Shown one piece after another: positions 26,901 to 41,900 of a stretch of 64,000 bases of DNA. Under the pieces are notes generated by a model that saw nothing but the letters and a program-made list of their open reading frames with translations, did no database searches and had not been told where the DNA came from. Numbering within the stretch: the first letter of the stretch is position 1; each line of letters begins with the position of its first letter. The position numbers and the translations under genes were made by a program. The stretch is from NCBI GenBank assembly GCA_030867875.1, contig JAOWCC010001634.1:103085321-103149320 (forward strand). Direction: 5' to 3'. The stretch comes from Actinernus sp. WN-2022 (taxonomy: Eukaryota > Cnidaria > Anthozoa > Actiniaria > Actinernidae).

Positions 26901-29900
26901 CTCACACAGCTAGGCCGCGCAAACATGGTGCGAAAAGAACCTGCCCAATTTTATTGAAAAAGAAGAATGGCCAGGTAACTCACCAGACATCAAACCGATC
27001 GAGAATCTTTAGGGCAGTGGCGTAGCCAGGTTTGTAAAATTTGTAGGCCCAAACAACCACTCCGTAAGGGTCGCTTCTTTAGGGGTCCAGGAGCATGCTT
27101 CCCTGGGAAATTTTTAGATTTAGACTTTCGCAAATGCCTTCTGCTGCACTTTCAGGTTATGTTTTGTGTATTTCGACAGCTCCTCAAGCCCAACATTCTC
27201 CTCAAGCCCAAAACGTGTAGGCCCAGGCCTACGGGCCTATAGGCTAGATACACCCTTGTAGGGTATAATAGATGAATTTGCATACAAAGATCCTATCCCG
27301 AAGACCATGAAAGAACTGAAAAGACTCACTGACACAAGCATGGAAAAACGTCCCGTTTTCAACGCTACGAGATTTATATCACTCGATGCCGCGGCGGCTA
27401 CGAAAAGTGATAAAAAAACAAAGGAGCTAGGCCATGCAGGCTACCGAAATTACGTAATATACAAATAGTGTACATAGCAGGTAAGAACTCCTGCTACTTT
27501 AAGTTATATAGCGCTTGTTAATCAAAAGTTATTTCAGTTGAAATCAGAGGAACGATTCAGTAAATGGGGTCTGGGTACGAGAATGTTATTCAGCGCTGTC
27601 TGACCAATCAGTTTCCCATTCAGTCTTCTTTTTCCATTTTTGCGCGGCCAAATTATTTTATCACTTCCTCTGCATTGAAATAACACTGAGGGCCTGTTTT
27701 GCAGGCTATTCAATTCCCGTCAATGGCGCTTGCCGCAAAGTCGGTGCTGTTCAATAGACTGTTAATGAGAAGCTTGCTGCAAAGTCGGTGCTGTTCAATA
27801 GACTATTAACGAGAAGCTTCCTGCAAAGTCGGTGCTGTGTAATAGACTATTAACGAGAAGCTTCCTGCAAAGTCAGTGCTGTTTAATAGACTGTTAATGA
27901 GGAGCTTGCTGCAAAGTCGGTGCTGTTCAATAGACTGTTAATGAGAAGCTTGCCGCAAAGTCGGTGCTGTTCAATAGACTGTTAATGAGAAGCTTGCCGC
28001 AAAGTCGGTGCTGTTCAATAGAACTGTTAATGAGAAGCTTGCCGCAAAGTCGGTGCTGTTCAATAGACTGTTAATGAGAAGCTTGCCGCAAAGTCGGTGC
28101 TGTTCAATAGACTGTTAATGAGAAGCTTGCCGCAAAGTCGGTGCTGTTCAATAGACTGTTAATGAGAAGCTTGCCGCAAAGTCGGTGCTGTTCAATAGAC
28201 TGTTAATGAGAAGCTTGCCGCAAAGTCGGTGCTGTTCAATAGACTGTTAATGAGAAGCTTGCTGCAAAGTCGGTGCTGTTCAATAGAACTGTTAATGAGA
28301 AGCTTGCCGCAAAGTCGGTGCTGTTCAATAGAACTGTTAATGAGAAGCTTGCCGCAAAGTCGGTGCTGTTCAATAGACTGTTAATGAGAAGTTTGCTGCA
28401 AAGTCGGTGCTGTTCAATAGAACTGTTAATGAGAAGATTGCTGCAAAGTCTGTGCTGTTTCGATAGACTGTCAATAGCATATCTGTTCTTTTTCTTTGCG
28501 GTATAATGTACTGTAGCTATAAAATACACTAAAAATAGATAGACAAAACTTTTTTCTTCAAACAATGTTTTATTCACTGATACGAATACTGCCTTACATT
28601 CAGTAAAACTGTTTTGACAACTGTACTATAACAACTTTAATAAAAGTTTAGTTAATATAAAAAACTTAAAACCTGTGATCAAACTTGAACGGTAACGTCG
28701 TACCCGCACGCATTTTCGTCATTTCTGCCAGGTAGCTCCCCAACTTACGGCATCGTGTTTCAATATAAACCACGGCGGTATTTGGCCGTCTATAACATTC
28801 CTTGATAACGACGTAATAGCAGCAGCTGTGAACTATATTCAGTTTTGCAATGGATATAAAGTCTCGCAGTGTGCTCCTAGACACACCCCAACAACCTAAG
28901 GCACTACTCAGGCCGCACCGCTCCCACTCCTTGAGCTTTCGCACATCCTGCTAGCGGTTTAACCGTGGTTAACGTATTTCTTTACTCCTTAACATTTGCG
29001 AAACTTTAAAAGCGTTTGCCATGGTTAACGTATTTATCTCTTCCTTAACATTTGCGAAACTTTAAAAAGCGCTCGCCGTGGTTAAACTTTAAAAGCGTTC
29101 GCCGTGCGGCGTGTCTAAAATGCAGGTATTAAACAGGTAGCGGGTAATGGGTAACAGGTAAGTGCAATTTTTTTTAATTATAAAAATACAACAATATTAT
29201 GTGGCACCCGTTTACGGTGTGTATGAAAAAAACCCGAGACAAATGTCTGCTTCGGCACACCATTATAAGCGTATGGACTTTTGGTAATATATATACCCAT
29301 TCGCCGTCGCCAGAACGTACTCAGAAATAGCTCTACAATCCAATGCGCAATCAGATTATTTTTTGATATTCATAAGCTTAGTGTATTTTATTATATGTGT
29401 TATGCCTTTATGCCTACATTTATTTTCCTGACTTGACAATTTAAACTTACTGGTTATTTAATGGACATTAGCTCTTTATAGTTATTTTGAGTAACCTGCT
29501 ACAACAATATTATGTGGCACCCGTTTACGGCGTGTATGAAAAAAAAAACCGAGACAAATGTCTGCTTTGGCACATACCATTACCAGCGTATGGACTTCTG
29601 GAAATACCCATTCGCCGTCGCCAGAACGTACTCAGAAATAGCTCTTCAATCCAATGCGCAATCAGTTGACAACTGTGTATCTTACGCGCTGCACAGTAGT
29701 AACCAAGTTTACTAGTATATAATCTATACTGTTCTTTGCACCTTTTCTTTCGGCCTTAATATACTGTTGGTCCATAAGGACTGGCCTGCAATGGAGTGGT
29801 AATGATGATCGAAAACCATGCATTTATACAAATTATGTATTTGTTGTTCATTTTAAAAGTCGTAGTCAGCTTGCTGTTGAATAAGACTTGTCTCGAAAAA

Positions 29901-32900
29901 GGTTTTTCCAGCATTCGTTAATTAATATCTTAGCTTCTACGTATCTTTGGTGTAGAACAAGCAAACGTAGCATGACGTTGGACAAACCGCATTCGATTTT
30001 GAAGCACGCAAGTGCTTACACAAGTGCTTAATTTCCTGAAACGTAACAAATGATTAAATCCATGGGATTTTGGTATCAGCTTCCAATCGACGAGAACGCA
30101 ACTGGATGACTCAGGCTAGGCCATAGAACCAGACAAAAGGGAAAATAACCCTGGCACTCCACTTATAATTTGTTAGTTAATAGGCCCATGGCCCATGTCA
30201 TTTTGGCCGATCTTTAAGATTTTTTTAATTTGTACCACATATTTTCTAATATCGAATCCATACGGCAAATTTGCAATCTTTGAACTTTAAAATAAAGTTT
30301 ACTTATTGTATTGATCAATAGATCTCTATGTCTTTATGTTGTCCAATGCATTTTAAAGTGACCGATTGTGAGTAGGGGAATTTTATTAATAAGATCACCA
30401 AAATGTCTCCCAAAATTTTATCATTAAATCAATCGCTTGCTTATCTACTTCGGTAACATGGAAGAGTCCAAGTATGAGGTCAATAGATACATTATAACGT
30501 AAGCTCATTACTCAGAGATTAAATCTGAGGTGCATGATTTAGGGCGCGTTCGATTGACCGTATTCCGGAATAAGAATAGATGGAATAATCTCTGGAAATC
30601 ACTGGTTCAGGCACATTTTGCACTGTAAGCTACTAAAGTTTGCTGAAATATGATATTCAGGATACATTTTGTATTCCATGGACTAAAAATTCCCGAAATA
30701 AGCGATTTGTAGTTATCATTCTGTGTATTCTTATTCCGGAATATGGTCAATCAAACGCACCCTTAACTTCTTGCCCTTTGAGGATGTGGTAGTAGGAAAT
30801 GATGATGGAAGGCTGTTGTACTGGGTAACAATCCTCTTCTCTTCACAAATAACACATACATTGTACAACAGGTTCGGTTACATGCATCCCCTAGATGTGT
30901 GAAGAGAAAGGTCTGGAAACAAGGCCATGCAATGGCTTTTATGATACTGCCCATTGAAGCAATTAGTATTCAAACTCATATACATTGTATACAAATGTAT
31001 TATATCCTAATTCTATATTCACGAACAGTGCTCTGTGTATCTGTGACCTGAGTTACGCTGTACATATTTATGTTTGGCTGTGTGGTGTTATCTTTTGAGA
31101 AATGCATGAAGTCATTTTGTTTAAGACAGTCCTGGTTATAATACATGTATGTTCAGAGATTTTGGGATAAAAGACACCTTATATTTGACTTAAAGACCCT
31201 GTGTCCGAGCCCATGGTGCTTTGCGCCAATGTTATGATTAGTTTGTTTATCAACGGCCGCATAAATTAAAGGCCAGCTTTTAGGCGAACTAAAATGCTCT
31301 CGATTGTTTATCAGTTTCATAAAAGAAGTACACATACACTTTGGATAACGAATTTCATAATTTTTACCGGATTAAAAACCCAATCGAGCCCACAAATTTT
31401 CCCCGGATGCTTTCAATATGATTTTAACAGCCGACTCGGCAGGAAGCCAGTTGTTCTGTCTTTAGATTCTAATTAGGCTTACGAGTGCGACTTTTCACAA
31501 CTCTACAAGCAAACACATACTCTTGCTACCTTGTTTTCATGTCTCCAGTATTGCTTAGCTGTATTTGAAGATCTCTACTTTCCTTGCGAATGATATATTT
31601 TGAGTGCAAAATAAAATGTCGTACTCGCACTCGAGTCAAACTCACAGCGAAGTAACAGCTGAACTCGGCAGATTGGACTTTGATCCGCGATCGTAGTTTT
31701 GGTAGCAAGACTTTCTGGACGTACTGTAGGATGAAAAAAAAGGTGAAGGACATTGCTTTCTCTGCTAATAAAAATGCAAAACGTATACAGATAAGTCTGT
31801 AACACCGCAGTGGAGCTCAGCCGTGCGAAATTATAATTACGAATGATCTTGATGCCAGAAGTGGTTGCTTTGTATTGCCAACGAAGCCCGCCGGTCCCTT
31901 AGTGCAGCAAATCCCCGGGAAACTCACGTAGTAGTCCTTTTGAACCACAAGTGGTTTCTTGTAGACCTAGAGAAAGTAAAATGTGGACTGCTGAAGGATT
32001 ATTTGTCGAGTCGCTTTGCCTCGCTGTCTCGGTCCTTTCTCCGGTATTCCTCTACCGCCACTCTAGACCGGGATTCGAAGAAATATTCGAACTAAAGTTT
32101 CATTTTAAAACGGTATATATACAAAAGTTAAGATAAAAGAAAGTCAGTTAAGCATATATACCTATGAATAATTACACGATGGCCCAAACTAGGGATATAT
32201 TTCGAAAGATTCGAGAGTCACATAACAACAACAACGATCTTTCTGATTTTCGTAGTCTACGAAAATGATTTGCGCGCGCAAAGCACCATGGGCTCGGACA
32301 CAGGGTCTTTAAGTATCACAATAATAATAAGTCAGAGCAGTATATAATTCATTTACATGTTTTAAGGCAGGAAGGGGGTATCTCCTAAATAATGTTCTTT
32401 TTGTCGGTTGACTCGAAATTTTGACTCAACTATTTTTTGGGACATTGAATTTGGTGAAATTGAGCCATTATCAAATTTGAATTAATTAAAAGAGGAATTA
32501 ATAAAACGATTTTGACGACTGATGATTAGATGGATTTTGTTTTGTTCATTTTAATGAAAATTCTATTTTGCAACTTATGTTTTTAATGTGTGTTAATTAA
32601 ATGTCCCTCTATATTTTTTGATATTCATAAGCTTAGTGTATTTTATTATGTGTGTTATGCCTTTATGCCTACATTTATTTTCCTGACTTGACAATTTAAA
32701 CTTTGTTATTTAATTGACATTAGCTCTTTATAGTTATTTTGAGTACGCTGCTACAATGTTTGTACTTCAATTTTGTTAATATGTCAAGTATTTATTAAAC
32801 TGTAATAGGAAGTATGTGGATAACTAGTTCCTGTAAAAACTATTGTTGGTGTGCATCGACAGGGAAGATAAACACTGGTATAATTAACTAAAGTTGATGG

Positions 32901-35900
32901 AGGTATGCAGTACTGGCTACCCGCGGTAGTTAGCATACCTTAATCGACTTTAGTTGATTATACCAGTGTTTTATATAATACTAAGGGAAGTACATGTACA
33001 AATAAAGTAGTAGTAGTTGTTGTTGTTGTTTAATAGGTTTAAACATTATTGTTGAAAGTGACCATGGAATATTAATTGTTTTATTTTAAGGTATAATCCT
33101 CAAGGTATAATCCTGGCAATATTTTTCATGCCAGTTTACATTGAAAAAAGATATTAACTTATTACATGTACATGAAATTTTCGCAACACTTTAATTTTGC
33201 GATTTGAAAAAGATCGCGAAATTAAAGTGTTGTGAAAATAAGTGACTTCATTTATTTATTTATCTTTTGCTTTAAAGCGTTGCAGTTTTGTTAATTCGAG
33301 TGCTGAATATCATTCAGAACATTGTGGGCTACCTAATTTTAAACTGTATTAAAGCAGTATATGAATGGTAGGCAGTGTTGATTTTATCTACAGGTATCAG
33401 CATATACCGGTATACAAGCAAATATTCGATAACAAATTCTTGGATGAAATCGCAAAAATAAGGTCACTTGGATTTTAAAATCCCCGGCGAAACTTTGATG
33501 AACAATTCATGAATGGTTCATGAATTTATGTCCATGAACATTCATGAAACATTCATGAACTGTTCATGAATGGGAATGAACATTAAATGGCCACATTCAT
33601 GAAAGATGATTTTCATGAACATCTCATGACCTAAAAGTACATGAACATTTCATGACGATGGTTCATGAACAGTTCATGAATCAGGCATGAACATTTACAG
33701 GCACTGTTCAAATACATTTGTGTAGATTCATGAACAGGTCATGAATCAGGCATGAACATTTACGAACAGTAATTCATAAAATTTATTAGATTTGGTAGAT
33801 TCATGAATGGTTAATGAACAGACAGCAGATTTGACCATGATAAATAAAGTAATTATAAATAAAGTAACATAAAAACAACATCAATAAAGAGTTAATGCGT
33901 GTTTCATGCTAGTCCAGCTTTTAGTTTATTATCTATAGCATAATTTCTAGTTCTAAATACAAGCGATTCGGTTTTTCAGTCACTACATCATGTGTACTGA
34001 TGCATTTGACTTGCCCCTGTTTATTTCAAGACTTGGCAAGCTTATTTGGATCTGCAACTCCAAGACCTGCAACGATATAACCAACAAATCTGGAATTATG
34101 ATTAGAATTGCTTTATAATTGACAATTTAGTAGGATTTGTTGCTCTGTGAATCCCGTAGGCCGTCAAGCAGTAATCTCTCGGTTTGAAAATTTTACACCG
34201 CAGGGTTTAGAACTTCGATTCACGTATACAAAATATAAACTTTATTCCAAACTGTAAGATCTACAAAAGTCATAACTGAAATATTTTCGTGGTAAGAACA
34301 GTTTTACCAAAGATTAATGCGAATTTTGCTGAAAGAATACGGGGCCCCCAGATAAAATAACGTCAGATAATGTAAGATAAAGTAACGGCCATTTTTGATG
34401 ACATGTTCGGGAAGGATTTTACCACATTGACATTGTTATTTGAAGTATATTCTATGTGAGCAATAATCTATTAAAACGAACTTAATTACTAGAAAACTCT
34501 AAGCTATAATAGTGGTTTTAGGTAGTGACTGTTGCGTGAAACTGAAAGTGAAACTGAAAGCACATATATCGTATTTCCAGGTGGTAGTATAAAAGTAAGA
34601 CATTTTAAGCTTACCTACTCGGCTACTGTACATATTTCTCCATTAAATCGTACCATCCAGAACTAGTGATGCCTCTCAGTTGCAGCGGTTATTATTATCA
34701 TTCCATCTAAAGAATATTGTGCTTGAAATACTCTTTGAATTAACCTTTCATTGAGCTGTAAAACTCGAAGTCCAACCGAGCAACACACATCCCTTCAAAG
34801 AATAACCGCCCCTGGAGGCCTGGCAACTGCCAACCAAATATGGCCAACTTGGTTCCAGTCTTAACTCATAAAAGTAATAGTCGGAGATCGAAGGTCCTAC
34901 GTTCTTCTGTTCGAATTTCTTAGCAGAAATACACATTTTCAAAGGGGCAGACAGAAATACTTTGCTTATATAAACGATGGGAATTTCCTTTTTTAACAAG
35001 CCAGTCAAATTGGTAAGTCAACTCTTAGTCTAAAATAACCAGGAGAATGCTGTGATGCTTAATATTATTTTAGTCTCAGCCCTCAGCCTCCTTACGCGAC
35101 TGCTATCTTAATTTAACTTATTTTATTTCTCATTTCATTGTATTTATTGTGATGTTTATACTGCCTTCAAATAAAATAATTATGTAGCCTTTCCATGCAG
35201 TAGTCTCTGTTCCTTAAGGATTCCCTGAGAAACCTGGCAATTCATTTTGCAAGGGGAACTTGGCTGAACGAACTCATTTGAACTGGAAAAGACGAAGCAT
35301 TGTTGTTTCATTGATTATGTTGTCTGCCAGACGGGTTCTACTTTATTAACTGATAAAACGGTGTAACCATATCACATCAGTGTAAATTAAAAAATCAATT
35401 TACAATAATAACAACTAGGTTAATAACAATGCCATGATAAAAGGAGACACACTTAGTAATATGATAACAACATTAAAAAAATTACCTGATTCAATAAAAT
35501 TTTGGCGTACAGCGGTCTTAAATTTGTTAGTGTCATTATTATTAACTACGCTCTGGGAGCTAATAGACCATGGAAAAAAGCTATTGCTATGTTGATTACA
35601 GTTTGAATGTGGTCTCAAGAATAATATAGGGTTGGTAAAAGTTCATCAGAGGTTATTAGTGTTGCAGTTGATGAATTTCTTGTGAACTCTCATGAACTTT
35701 CTAGCATTTTTAAAATGTTCATGAAAGGTTCTTCAACTTATTATTTTGTGAAATTATAACAGTTCACGAGTTCATGAAAGTTCATTAGAGATTCATTATT
35801 GTATTTCATGAATTAATTATGAACTCTCCTGAACCATCTTAGGTTCTTGAAATGTTCATGAAATGTTCTTGAAATAATTCAGTGAACCTTTCAAGAAAAT

Positions 35901-38900
35901 ATTTTTTTTTCCATTCATGAACAATTCATCATAAGTTCATGAACACATTTGGTATTTATCAGTGACCATGAAATATTCTTGAACAGTTCAATGAACATTT
36001 GATGAATTTTAGTTCATGAACTGAGACAATTGCCAGTCAAGAACATATCAAGAACTGTTCATGAACTTTCATGAATAGTTCATGCTGGTTCATGAAATCA
36101 TGAACATATTTTCGCAAATTGCGAAATTAAAGTGTCACGAAATATGGACACTTCAAAATCGCAAAATTAACGTGTCGCGACTTTCATGTACATGTATATT
36201 GCAAAAAAATATTTAGATCATGCATGGACTGAGGATACTGGCATAGCAATATAACTTTTTCTGTTTTATTCATTTGAAGATGAACATTCAATACCAACTT
36301 AAAATCAGATGCTGAAAATGTATGATTAAAGTGCCAGTGAAATGAAAAAATCGAATCCGTTTTTATTTTAGTTTATTAAATTCTAGGTTGCTCTTAGTCA
36401 TTTTGTGCAATTAAAAAATCAATATGGAGAGCGCGAAATACGTTTTTTTCGTATCGAAGTCAGGCGGAATTGCCAAAATCAGGCGACATTTTTATGCCGT
36501 TAAAGATATGGTAATCACATGCGTGACGTCACTAGGTCTGCGCATTTATATTCCTCTCCATAAATACTACAAATTAAGTGCATTTTTGGCCAGTTTTCAA
36601 TTTAAATATGTAATACTTTGAGAAACCTTGAAGATGGCCATAATATTTCTAATAGAAGCCTTGCAGTCGGCTTTGTGAATATAAATGTGCAGATCCCGTG
36701 ACGTCACGCATGTGATTAGCATATCTTTAACGGCATAAAAATTGTATTTATAAGTATTTCAAATAATTATTTGAAATAGTTTGTCATCCTTATTCAGAAA
36801 TTATTATTTTTTAAAGCATGTGATGTTAAACTTTAAACTTTTCTTATTTCCACATTATATTTATCACAGTATAAGCAAGTACAGCAATTTGTGCCAGAAA
36901 AATTCTACAAAATTAAAGGTAGGTATACATATAAGGCCAAACAATAAATGTTGTAGTTCCAGTAATGAGCTAATAAAAATCCAAATAGGTACAATGTAGG
37001 TCTAAGAAAGTTTCTTTTCCTTTTATATATGCATGCATACATGTTTTTGCAAGTTATATTTAACATCGTGGACTGCTTTAGGCCCACTCCCCAAGGTATG
37101 AGAGATACTTTGACCCTGAAGCTATACGAACCCAGACAAGTTCCTGTCATGTGACTTTGCTAACCAATGCTACGGTCTGTATTATATTGATAGAAGACTT
37201 CACAAGAATGGAATGGAGAAATGAATGCTCTATTGAGTTACTGAATATGAAAATACCCAATCACATGATGTACCCTTCGAAATTGCTAGTCTAGAAATAG
37301 GCAAATTGGAATTTGGAGCAGGTAAATACCTGACGCCAGGCTCAATGTACAAACGTGACCAGAGGGCTAGATAAGATAAGCTTTATTTATCCACGTGACA
37401 TTACTGAGCATTACAAAGGCTCGTTACAAAAATGTACGTGTATCTACAATATAAACTACAATAAATGTACAAAGCATCATTAATTAATTAATGGGAACTA
37501 TCGAAGGGAAACTATTGAATAATGGTTCTAGAGCAATTTCAACAGTATCATTATAGAAACTACGATAAACGCCTTACAATGTATATGAATGAAGTCATGA
37601 GCTGGCTAGCACTAGTTAGAGCACTGGATACAACGGCACTCGTCTTGGCCTAGTTTAAGTTTCTTAAGCTTTGCAGCAAAAAAATTAAGATTAGGAGCCT
37701 CCCTGACATGAATAGGTAGTTTGTTCCAAGGTCGGCATGCAATATACGAAAAAGATCTGTGTTAAAAACTAGTATTGGGGACCGGCTGAGTAAGTCTACT
37801 TCCATTTCCACCGAGATTGTAAGTACAGTTTTTGATACTAAACATATTACTTATATAGTTAGGATAACCTTTATAAATAAGTGTAAGAGCTTGCGCCCAG
37901 CGCCTATGCTTAAGATATTCTAAGTTATACTGTGACAAAATCTGTTCATATCTAATAGACTTAGGTATCTTAAAAAGAATTCTGAGTACATACATGTAAT
38001 AGTTAGTATGCTCTAACGTATCTGAGAAGGTATTATTGATTCCTATTAAAAGAGGGCTACAGTAGTCAAAATGAGGGAGGGTATACACCTTATATAAATA
38101 TATGGCTCCATTAACTGAAATTAATGACCTAGATAGGGGCATTATTTTGATATTGATGTTGTTGTCATGTTCATGCGATCACACTGAAGACAACTGATGC
38201 GAGAAGTCAATGTTTACATGCTTCTCATTGCTGTAATATGTTATATATTTTTATGTTTATTTTATCTGTTTCAAGTCTTGGAAAATAGCAATAAAAAGTT
38301 TGAGGTTGGCATGAAATATTCCAGGTCGGTCGGGTTGCTGGAAACACAACATTTATTTTGTTTGGTCTAAGCAATATCTAACCTCACGTTGAACTAAAAT
38401 GCAAGCAATTACATATAGTCATGTTAAACTTTGTAGCCGCCAGTACAATCGTCCACTATGCTTGTAAGGCGGGTAGGTACTCGTGCACCCATCGGCGCCA
38501 GAACACGTCTGCCAGGTACTGCACCTGGCGCCATCTACGACGGCTGAACTTGTCCTCGTTTGCGAACTCACCAAGGGGAGCGCTGGCTCCTGATCGCAGC
38601 AGCAACAGGTGATTCGGGGTGAGGGCTTCGAGATCCTGCGGCTCGTCAGACACCTTGGTTATAGGGCGCCCGTTGACGAAGGTCTCAGCTTCGCACATCA
38701 GAGTGAGCAGACCCACATCGTCTAACTGCTGATTGGAAAGCAGCCCCTTCATCACCTTTCTAACTGTGGGTATACACCTCTTCCTGACTCCTCCATGCTA
38801 GCGAGTGCTGGTGGATCTGTTGCTGATTCCATCCCTTTACAGCTTCGCGCAGCTCTTTCTCTCCCTTCACAAATTTTCCTCCGTTGTCTGACCTCATTAT

Positions 38901-41900
38901 TTCCGGCTTTCCTCTTCTCGCTATAAATCGCCTTAGTGCGTTGATGAACGAATCGGTGTCCAAACTCTGGACGACCTCGATGTGAACGACACGTAATACC
39001 AAACACGTAAATAGGACACCGTATCTCTTCAGTTGTCTTCTCCCACGTTTGACGGGGAATGGCCCAAAACAGTCTACGCCTACGAATATAAATGGTGGTT
39101 TCGAGGGCGTGATCCGATCGCTTGGTAAACTTGCCATTTTCTGCTCTCCAGTCGGTGATTGGCGTCGCCTGCATGCAAAGCACGCGCTCGTGATACTCTT
39201 TACAGCTGATCTTGCCTTCACTATGCAATACCCTGATCAGAGATGCTCGACACCCGAGTGACCTGAGGCTGCGTGATAGTATCTAATGATGAGCTTAGAT
39301 ACTTCATGATTCTTTGGAAGAACAGTCGGATGCCTGGTTTCATCAGCGATCGGCGCTTGGTGTAGGCGGCCTCCTACGCATACGAGTCCATGGATCAGTA
39401 CTGGGTCTAGCTTATGAACGTCGCTTGCCTTCTTTAAAGCATTCGCTCTGTTAGAGTTTGCAATTGCTCTGTCTCCAGCGTCTTTCAAGTTGATCAGTTC
39501 CTCCTTAAAGTGCTTGTGCTGAACTTGCCTTATAATTTCTCTTTCTGCAACGCGCATTTCGCTAACGCTGATTGGCTCAGTTCTCTTGTGCTTGAGAGGG
39601 GTAATTTCCTGCTTGATAATCATTTCTAGTCGTGTAGCTAGGACGGCAGCGGAGAGTTCCATTCGAGGTATAGTCATGGGTTTAAGGGGTGCTACCCTTG
39701 ACTTGGCTATGAGGAGTGTGCAATGGATCTCATCAAGCTCGTTGATCATCCGAAGATACGACTGCACCGTAGCCACGCTGTGAAGTTGGGTGGCTTGAAA
39801 CAATGGTCGACAGCAAACAGCTGTAGTTGCGGTAAATCTTGTTGCCAAGCCGTCCAGTCGTGGAGCTCTGCCTCGGGTATCGCATCGTCCCAACCTAGCT
39901 TCTTCCGGCACAGCTACTGAAGTAAGATCTTGGCTGGCAGAATAAACGGCGACACGAGGCCTAGTGGGTCATAAACGGAGCTGACCGCAGACACGATACC
40001 TCGTCTTGTTGCGGGGCTATCCTTTACAGTTATAGGAAAGCCGAACTGATCGGCTTGTACATTCCAGTAGACTCCCATTGCCCTCTCGGTTATTTCACTG
40101 TCAAAGTCAAGGTCTTGACGGATGCTGCTCTTTCCGATTCAGGAATTGCGTCGACTACTTCTTTGAAGTTAGATACCCACTTTGTTAGACGGAGATTAGT
40201 TAGATGTATTGCCTCGTCGACGGTTGCGACGGACGTCAAGCAGTCATCTATGTTGAAATTTTATTTAACTGTCTGAACTGTTGTAGCGTCGAAATCTGCC
40301 TTATTATCCTCTGCCGTCTTCTTAAGGGCGAAGTTCGCGCAGCTCGGCGTAGAGGCGCCTCCGAACAAATGGACCACTTTTTGGTACTCGCTGGGTTGTT
40401 TATCTAAGTTGCCGTCAGGCCACCATAGGAATCACAGGCAGTCACAATCGCTAGGGCGGACGTGCAATTGATGGAACATTGCCTGCATGTCCGACATGAG
40501 TGCTACGGGGTGTTGGCGGAAGCGAGTCAATACTCTGACGAGTGAGTTTGTTAAGTCTGGCCCCTGTAACAGCTGGTCGTTGAGTGCCATCCCACGCCAC
40601 TTCGAAGCAATCGAAGACAACCCTGGTCTTATCGGGCTTCTTAGGGTGGAAGACTGGATGGTGAGGGAGATACCATACCAGTCCTGCAGTATCTAGCTCT
40701 TCGCGGGATAGTTTCTTGCGTGACCTTTGCGCAATAAATCGGAGATGAAATCCGCGTACTTCACCATCGTGATGTTGTCTTTCTGCAGCCGCTTCTTCTT
40801 GAGAAGCTTTAGCTGGTGGTCTTCCAGGGTCTTGTTATCTTGAAGACATGGCGGATTGTTTTTCCAAGGCAGAGCGAGCTCATAGTGGCCCTCCTTGAAC
40901 CTGATAGTTTCTTCCATGGCTCCTAACGCTCTCTTATCGTCCTGTGATATTGCCAATTTGCTCTCGTAGGGAGTCGTCGAATTGGTGATTACAGAATTGC
41001 TCAAACTGTCGGTTCAATTGCGTATCTGCGTCGATGAAGTTAGTTGTTCGTTGCCATTCCTTCCTAACGGACCATTGATTGCCCAACCAAGCACCGTCCT
41101 GGTAGCGTATGGGCCTCCACCTTGACACTTTCGTATTTCTCTCGGCTGCAGTGCTTCTGGAACGTCGTTTCCTATCAGCAATCTAACTTCCGCGTCGATC
41201 GTTGGGATTCGTATCCCATTAAAGTACTGCCAGCGATCTACGTCTTCTTGCTGCGCGATACTAGACTTGGTCTTGAAAAGACCATCGGCAGCTCTATCAA
41301 GTTATCTTCGTTCAGATCGGATACCTCAAGCTTTACAATATAGCTTCGGACCCTGTTGTCGGCTGTTTCCATAGTAGTGAGCGCGAGGGTGGTATCTTCG
41401 CCTTGAAGACTTAGCTGTTTCATCAATCCTTCAGTACAAAAAGATGCATTTAATCAGGTATCGAGGAACGCATAGGTTTGTACGGTCTTGCTTTGCCCTT
41501 GACTTTAACTGCAACGATTGGAAGGCCGGTGACTGAGTGTCCGAAAGAGGTTGAGGACCCTTATCAGAATTTACGTAGCCGTTGCTTGCAGAAGCATTGG
41601 ATGAGAGAGTTGCGTTTTCGACTTTAGTTTCTCCGCCGGATTCGTTATTGGTGCTAGTTGTGGGTGTTTGCCGTGAATTTTCGCTCACTGCTCTGTTCCT
41701 TGGGTGGAGAAAGGTAGAGTGCTTCTCGATACATCCTTGTACCTTACAGAAACTACTCTTGTCGCATGCTCAACCTCGCACAGTGGACACTTCGGTGGCT
41801 TACGAGGGGCGGTCGGATTGATTGCTTGAGCGGTTTCCGTGGCGTCACCCTGTATTGCAAAGTTGGTTACCCTTGAACCGGCGATCGTCCCTGAATTGAT

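Noticed and set aside
27728..28475. CRISPR-like array
   Set aside because: Units are contiguous with no spacers, and the genome is eukaryotic; it is a minisatellite.
28666..28944. 92-codon minus ORF
   Set aside because: No motif, no neighbour context and no repeat relation found; kept only as unrecognised.
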